Shown in pieces: positions 3,955 to 7,466 of a DNA stretch of 7,466 nt. Source of the DNA: Caloranaerobacter sp050286925 (GTDB lineage: Bacteria; Bacillota; Clostridia; Tissierellales; Thermohalobacteraceae); contig NZ_JBFWFX010000034.1 in NCBI RefSeq assembly GCF_050286925.1, positions 1 through 7,466 on the forward strand, written 5' to 3'. The notes under the pieces were generated by a model. That model made no database searches, had not been told where the DNA came from, and saw nothing but the letters and a program-made list of their open reading frames with translations. A program made the position numbers and the translations under genes. Position 1 is the first letter of the stretch. Each line of letters starts with the position of its first letter.

Positions 3955-4128
3955 ATGATAAAGCGGAAAGCAGCACAAAAAAGGAGAAGAGTATATAAAG
4001 GTTGTAAAAAGGGTCTCCCTCCCCTGCTTATCCCAGCAACCTTTAAATATACTCTTCCCCTCCATTATAACACGGATGGAGCAAAAGATAAAGGAGGGAT
4101 AATGTGTGAGTCTTTGGCTTGCGACTAA
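3955..4128 (+). CDS. Small basic ORF ahead of the transposase, possible leader peptide
   Basis: This is a 57-residue frame starting at ATG 3955 after GGGAGGAAACT (ATG 3940, overlapping the previous stop, is an alternative). It begins very basic (MIKRKAAQKRRRVYKGCKKG) and ends 23 bases inside the transposase gene, in another frame. Almost all of its middle is a long RNA hairpin (3986-4057), so the amino-acid sequence may be shaped by the RNA rather than by protein function. Unrecognised as a protein. The overlap suits translational coupling to the transposase. Confidence 0.4.
   Translation: MIKRKAAQKRRRVYKGCKKGLPPLLIPATFKYTLPLHYNTDGAKDKGGIMCESLACD
3986..4057 (+). promoter_or_regulatory. Long hairpin before the transposase gene
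   Basis: GAAGAGTATATAAAGGTTG (3986-4004) pairs with the arm 4037-4057, giving a 19-bp stem broken only by a 2-base bulge (11 bp, bulge, 8 bp), with a 32-base C-rich apical loop. No T-run follows, so it is not a simple terminator. The loop holds CCCTCC (4017-4022) and TTATCCC (4028-4034), and CCCTCC recurs at 4058-4063. These are complementary to the transposase ribosome binding site (GGAGGG 4093-4098; GGGATAA 4096-4102), suggesting translational control. Confidence 0.55.
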
Positions 4129-6037
4129 GGACGTCGCAGAAATTTATGGAGTTACAGATAGATGGATAAGAGAAAAAGCCAAAAAAGGTGAATTTAGAGT
4201 TAGAGAGGTTACTAAAAGAAATCGCAAGGTTTATCTTATAGATATCACTTCGCTGCCAGAAGATAAACAGAGGGAGTATCTGATGAAGGCGGCTGCTGAT
4301 GAATGTGCTGTTGAAGTAATGATGGATACAGGCAATAATGAAAAAAAGAGCTATACTCTCGGAGAACTTAGAGAGATATACGGAGACAAGTTTGAAAAGA
4401 TAATGCTGGAGGCACTTAAAAAGGTTGAAATTATTGAAAAGGTTAAAGAGCTTGAACACGGCGAGAAGGTTGAAGAAATTGAAAAGTTGTGCAAAGAGTA
4501 TAATACCAGTTTAAGGACTGTGTATGACTGGAAAAAGAAATATGAAGAGAAAGGGCTGATTGGTCTGTTGAGAAAACCAAGACAAGGACGAGGAAGGTCA
4601 GTAAAGTTATGTGATGAAGCTATCAAGTTTATAAGAGGCGTTTTTCTCCAACCTATAAAGCCTAAAAAGATACATGTATATAGGCAGTACCTGAAAAAAG
4701 CTAAAGAAGAAGGCTGGGAAATAGTATCAAAGGACACTATATACAGAGAAATAAACAGGATACCTGAATCAATGATTATTATGGGTCGAGAAGGCATTGA
4801 AGAATATAATAAGAAAGCAATGCCTAAAGCAACGAGAGATTTATCTACACTGTTTGTTAATGAAATATGGGTTGGAGACGGTCATAAATTGGATGTTCAG
4901 ATATACCACAAAGGAAAAGTTATTCGTCCAATGCTTACAGGCTGGATGGACATGAGAACTAGAGCAATAGTTGGATGGTGTTTATCGGTATACAGCAATT
5001 CACAGACGATAGGGTTAGCTTTCAGGCATGCGGTGTTACCAAAGGATAATTCTCCTATCATGGGACTTCCTAAACAAGTGTACATTGATAACGGTAAAGA
5101 TTACAGGTCAAAGCATTTTGCAGGTGGACTTAAGACGAATAGATTTGACTATTCTCTTGAGGTTAAAGGGCTATTAGCTTCACTGGGGGTTGAAGCAAGA
5201 TATGCAACACCACATTTTCCGTGGACGAAGCCGATTGAAAGACAGTTTAGAACTTTCACGAACAACCTATCAAGGTATTTAGTAGGCTTTTGCGGAACTG
5301 AAATTGACGATAGACCATACAACCACAAGGAAAAGGATATACCAGTTATAGGGCTGACAATGCAGCAGCTTGCTGAAGTAGTTGAAGGATATATAAACAG
5401 CTACAACAATACAGTACATTCTGCATTAAAAGACACTCCTCTAAATGTCTACACAAACAATATCAAGATAAGAGATGATATGCCTACTCCTGAAGAACTC
5501 GACATACTGCTTATGAAAGCAGAAAACGCTTCAATAACTCCACAAGGAATTCAGAGGTTTAATAGATTGTTCTGGTCGGATGAGCTTATTCCTCATATTG
5601 GCAAAAAAGCTACTATTAGATTTGATCCAAACAATGTCGGAGAGATATATGTATATATCAATGGAGAGCTTATCTGTATAGCTGAAAATAAAGAGCTTCT
5701 TGAAATGAATGCTACCGAAAAACAAGTTGCAGAATGGCGTAAGAAACAAGCTAAAGCTCGTAAAGAGCTTAAAGCAGAAATTGAAAGCTACGGTATAACT
5801 ACTGAAGATGTAAGACGTATGATGCTTGAAGATTATATAGACGATGAAGAACTTCTTGATATAGTTGTTGGGAAAAATTCTAAGAGAAGTAAAATGAATA
5901 AGGTTATAAGACTCAATAGACAAACACATCAAGGCAAGCAGCTCAAAGAAGTTAAAAACAGCAGTAAAGATGCGGCGGCAACTGATTTCTTTTCAAAATT
6001 AAGTGAAGGTTTCTTTGAAAATTCAAATACTTTATAG
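4106..6037 (+). CDS. Mu-type DDE transposase (MuA-like)
   Basis: This 643-residue transposase (Mu A is 663) pairs, nicks and strand-transfers the phage ends. An N-terminal winged or MerR-like domain (1-60, SLWLATKDVAEIYGVTDRWI) is followed by a helix-turn-helix (about 120-160, LCKEYNTSLRTVYDWKKKY) and an end-binding part to about 220. The RNase H-like core shows D258 (WVGDGHKLD), D328 (YIDNGKDYR) and E378 (KPIERQFRTF). The beta-barrel spans about 480-527, and a basic stretch EWRKKQAKARKELK (543-556), matching the MuA region that precedes its MuB/ClpX-binding tail, follows. The catalytic triad is intact. GTG at 4106 is chosen because GGAGG sits eight bases upstream and SLWLATK matches family starts; an out-of-frame ATG at 4102 opens only an 8-codon frame. 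Confidence 0.95.
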   Translation: MSLWLATKDVAEIYGVTDRWIREKAKKGEFRVREVTKRNRKVYLIDITSLPEDKQREYLMKAAADECAVEVMMDTGNNEKKSYTLGELREIYGDKFEKIMLEALKKVEIIEKVKELEHGEKVEEIEKLCKEYNTSLRTVYDWKKKYEEKGLIGLLRKPRQGRGRSVKLCDEAIKFIRGVFLQPIKPKKIHVYRQYLKKAKEEGWEIVSKDTIYREINRIPESMIIMGREGIEEYNKKAMPKATRDLSTLFVNEIWVGDGHKLDVQIYHKGKVIRPMLTGWMDMRTRAIVGWCLSVYSNSQTIGLAFRHAVLPKDNSPIMGLPKQVYIDNGKDYRSKHFAGGLKTNRFDYSLEVKGLLASLGVEARYATPHFPWTKPIERQFRTFTNNLSRYLVGFCGTEIDDRPYNHKEKDIPVIGLTMQQLAEVVEGYINSYNNTVHSALKDTPLNVYTNNIKIRDDMPTPEELDILLMKAENASITPQGIQRFNRLFWSDELIPHIGKKATIRFDPNNVGEIYVYINGELICIAENKELLEMNATEKQVAEWRKKQAKARKELKAEIESYGITTEDVRRMMLEDYIDDEELLDIVVGKNSKRSKMNKVIRLNRQTHQGKQLKEVKNSSKDAAATDFFSKLSEGFFENSNTL

Positions 6038-6050
6038 GAGGGGTTCGATT

Positions 6051-7031
6051 ATGGGAATGGCTGCTACTAATATTGATTTTGGCAGAGTTGAAAGATTACA
6101 GGAGTTTCTAAATGATTTAATTGAGCGTAAAGGAATTTCTCAAAAAGAAATTGCAGACAAATTAAAAGTTTCTCATTCTCTAATCTGGAAATTCAGAAAG
6201 AAAGGCGAAGCTTCAGAAAAGTTTATTGATGAGCTTGAAAAGTTTGAAAAAGAGTACATGGACAGTCAAATTAATTCTCCAGTAGTTAAACAAGTTGCTT
6301 TTACTGGCACATTTGATTTTATAAGGACCAGAGATGCTGAAAATATTATAGGACTTTGTATGGCAACTGAAAGCATAAATGGGATAGGTGTTGTAATTGG
6401 AAATGCAGGAACTGGCAAAACAAGAGCTTTAAAAGAGTATGCTAAAAATAATCCAAAGGCAGTATATATTAGAGCTGACTGTTTAATGAGTGCTAAAGGG
6501 CTACTTAAGGAAATTGGGAGACAAATTGGAGCAGAAATTGAAGGTACTGATATAAGAGACATGATGTACAGCATAGTTGATAATTTGAGCATCAATCCAA
6601 AAACAATCATTATAGATGAAGTTGAACAGTTGATGCCAGCTAATTCAATCAGAAAGATTGAAATAATTAGAACTATTCATGATTTGACTAAAGAATATGG
6701 AAACAGTCTTATCATGGCTGGCCCTCCAATAGTTGAGCATAAGCTCAAAAAAAGAAGTATTAAAGAAAATTATGGACAGATTGATTCGAGAATTGACTAT
6801 TTATACAAGACACAAGGTCTATCTAAAGACGAGATAATGAATATACTTGACGGCTTTAATATTACTGAAAGTGCTAAACAGGATATAACAAATCTTGTAC
6901 TTAGAACTACCAAAGGCGGAATTAGATGGCTTTCAAAAATCCTTAAAAAATGCACTGATATAGCAAGTGTTGAAGATGGAACTATCACAAGAGAAACTCT
7001 TAAAAAAGCAACATCTATCATGATGATCTAA
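6051..7031 (+). CDS. MuB-like AAA+ ATPase, target-DNA delivery protein
   Basis: This 326-residue protein forms ATP filaments on target DNA and activates the transposase (family knowledge). Residues about 15-52 are a helix-turn-helix (ERKGISQKEIADKLKVSHSL). The AAA+ domain has Walker A GNAGTGKT (117-124), Walker B TIIIDE (185-190), a sensor-like SLIMAGPP (219-226) and a basic SRIDYLY (246-252) where an arginine finger would be expected. A helical C-terminal domain follows from about 255. Length and order match Mu B (312). ATG 6051 is set by AGGAGGGG at 6036-6043, which overlaps the transposase stop; an upstream in-frame extension to 6003 is not supported. Confidence 0.92.
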   Translation: MGMAATNIDFGRVERLQEFLNDLIERKGISQKEIADKLKVSHSLIWKFRKKGEASEKFIDELEKFEKEYMDSQINSPVVKQVAFTGTFDFIRTRDAENIIGLCMATESINGIGVVIGNAGTGKTRALKEYAKNNPKAVYIRADCLMSAKGLLKEIGRQIGAEIEGTDIRDMMYSIVDNLSINPKTIIIDEVEQLMPANSIRKIEIIRTIHDLTKEYGNSLIMAGPPIVEHKLKKRSIKENYGQIDSRIDYLYKTQGLSKDEIMNILDGFNITESAKQDITNLVLRTTKGGIRWLSKILKKCTDIASVEDGTITRETLKKATSIMMI

Positions 7032-7056
7032 TATAAAGCTTAAAGGGGGACAGGGC

Positions 7057-7233
7057 ATGCTTAACCTTAAAGAAGAAGTTACATTGGCAATTAACTGCTT
7101 AATTGAAGGGCTTGATGATAAAAAGACTGTAGTGGATAGAATTGTTGATTATGTGGATAAGAACTACATAGCTAAAGAAGAACTCGACAGAGCTTTTGAT
7201 AAATTGAGAAATAATTTAAAGGGGGATGCTTAA
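7057..7233 (+). CDS. Hypothetical small early protein
   Basis: The 58-residue product begins MLNLKEEVTLAINCLIEGLD and ends KLRNNLKGDA. ATG 7057 follows AAAGGGGGACAGGGC (7042-7056). It is acidic and helical with two amphipathic segments, unrecognised, and lies 25 bases after the MuB-like gene, where Mu-type phages carry a string of small early genes. Its stop overlaps the next ATG (TAATG). Confidence 0.6.
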   Translation: MLNLKEEVTLAINCLIEGLDDKKTVVDRIVDYVDKNYIAKEELDRAFDKLRNNLKGDA

Positions 7234-7373
7234 TGAACGATATGGATTTAATAAGTGTTGGGACTGCTTCAAATTGTTATGAAAAGGACAGAGTATTCTT
7301 CCATTGTGAAGATGGACATGTTGTTTATGTAGGTATTGAAGATGAAGATAATGATCTAAAAGGGGGAAACTAG
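7233..7373 (+). CDS. Hypothetical very small acidic protein
   Basis: This is a 46-residue frame from ATG 7233, preceded by AAAGGGGGA (7218-7226), overlapping the previous stop by one base. The sequence includes YEKDRVFFHCEDGHVVYVGI and an acidic end EDEDND. I do not recognise it. Tight spacing and a good ribosome binding site are the reasons to accept it. Confidence 0.5.
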   Translation: MNDMDLISVGTASNCYEKDRVFFHCEDGHVVYVGIEDEDNDLKGGN

Positions 7374-7374
7374 A

Positions 7375-7466
7375 ATGGCAAGAGTAAGAATTCCAAACGA
7401 ACCTGTTTTAAAGAGTTGGGATGATGTTGATTTAAACTTAAAGGAAATTGCTGAATGTCAGATAGC
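7375..7466 (+). CDS. gam: Gam-like host-nuclease inhibitor, 5' part only
   Basis: Thirty codons are visible before the window ends, beginning MARVRIPNEPVLKSWDDVDL and running on through NLKEIAECQI. This start resembles the Mu Gam family, which binds linear double-stranded DNA ends as a Ku-like dimer and blocks RecBCD- or AddAB-type exonucleases. ATG 7375 follows AAAGGGGGAA (7359-7368). The order transposase, MuB, small genes, Gam agrees with other Mu-like phages. Confidence 0.7.
   Translation, partial: MARVRIPNEPVLKSWDDVDLNLKEIAECQI

Larger units (their letters stand above)
679..7466 (+). mobile_element. Mu-like transposable prophage, left end and early region (partial)
   Basis: A TG-initiated left end, subterminal direct repeats, leftward repressor, Ner-like regulator, MuA-like DDE transposase, MuB-like ATPase and Gam-like start occur in the order known from Mu-type phages. 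The left boundary is placed at 679 because the host MFS frame is interrupted there and because the first candidate transposase site begins five bases in, as in Mu. The right end is outside the window. A prediction follows: the right end should close with CA and be followed by a short duplication of the host bases ending at 678 (for a 5-bp duplication, ACCAA) and then the N-terminal half of the MFS gene. Confidence 0.9.

Noticed and set aside
3673..4065. Leftward 130-residue frame opposite the Ner-like gene and leader ORF
   Set aside because: It is antisense to a well-supported helix-turn-helix gene, has no ribosome binding site, and is low in complexity.
5531..5932. Leftward frames opposite the transposase (also 4043-4459, 4351-4797, 4897-5085) and opposite the MuB-like gene
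   Set aside because: All lie opposite genes with intact catalytic motifs and show no start signals.
1..7466. CRISPR arrays, tRNA or rRNA genes
   Set aside because: No regularly spaced repeats of the right size and no cloverleaf or rRNA-like stretch were seen on reading both strands.

Overview
The window is low-GC, has strong AGGAGG-type ribosome binding sites and makes frequent use of TTG and GTG starts. Host genes at the left edge include a fragment resembling sporulation or cell-wall glycoside hydrolases of family 18. Together these point to a spore-forming Firmicute, most likely a clostridial-type organism; genus cannot be read from the sequence. Most of the window (about 679 to the right edge) is the left end and early region of a Mu-like transposable prophage.

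Layout. Bases 1-678 are host DNA on the minus strand: a 5'-truncated GH18 remnant, then the C-terminal half of an MFS transporter. The MFS frame breaks at 678/679, where a TG-initiated, Mu-like left end begins. It has three candidate transposase binding sites (683-704, 799-820, 839-860), spaced much as L1-L3 are in phage Mu, a cluster of helically spaced TTAC motifs, and a hairpin terminator (925-950). The XRE-family repressor (1127-1840, minus) faces a divergent promoter region (about 1841-1965). A rightward early region follows. Unlike classical Mu, about 1.8 kb of small genes lie between the repressor control region and the Ner/Cro-like regulator (3722-3943): a 55-aa stand-alone relative of the transposase beta-barrel domain, an unknown leftward gene, an unknown 88-aa gene, a leftward zinc-ribbon gene bracketed by a 14-bp inverted repeat, a Cys-rich phage protein and a BC1881-like protein. 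Then come a small basic ORF containing a long hairpin, the DDE transposase (MuA-like, 643 aa), the AAA+ target-selection ATPase (MuB-like, 326 aa), two small unknown genes and the start of a Gam-like nuclease inhibitor, cut by the window edge.

How it works together. The repressor should hold the rightward early promoter off. When released, the early transcript yields Ner-like, transposase and MuB-like proteins. The transposase pairs and cleaves the phage ends (left end present here, right end outside), MuB delivers target DNA, and Gam-like protein protects ends from exonucleases.

The most unusual points are the inverted-repeat zinc-ribbon cassette, which looks inverted relative to an all-rightward operon; the stand-alone transposase beta-barrel protein; a hairpin plus anti-Shine-Dalgarno arrangement just ahead of the transposase start; and a recurring AAAGGGGGA ribosome binding site.
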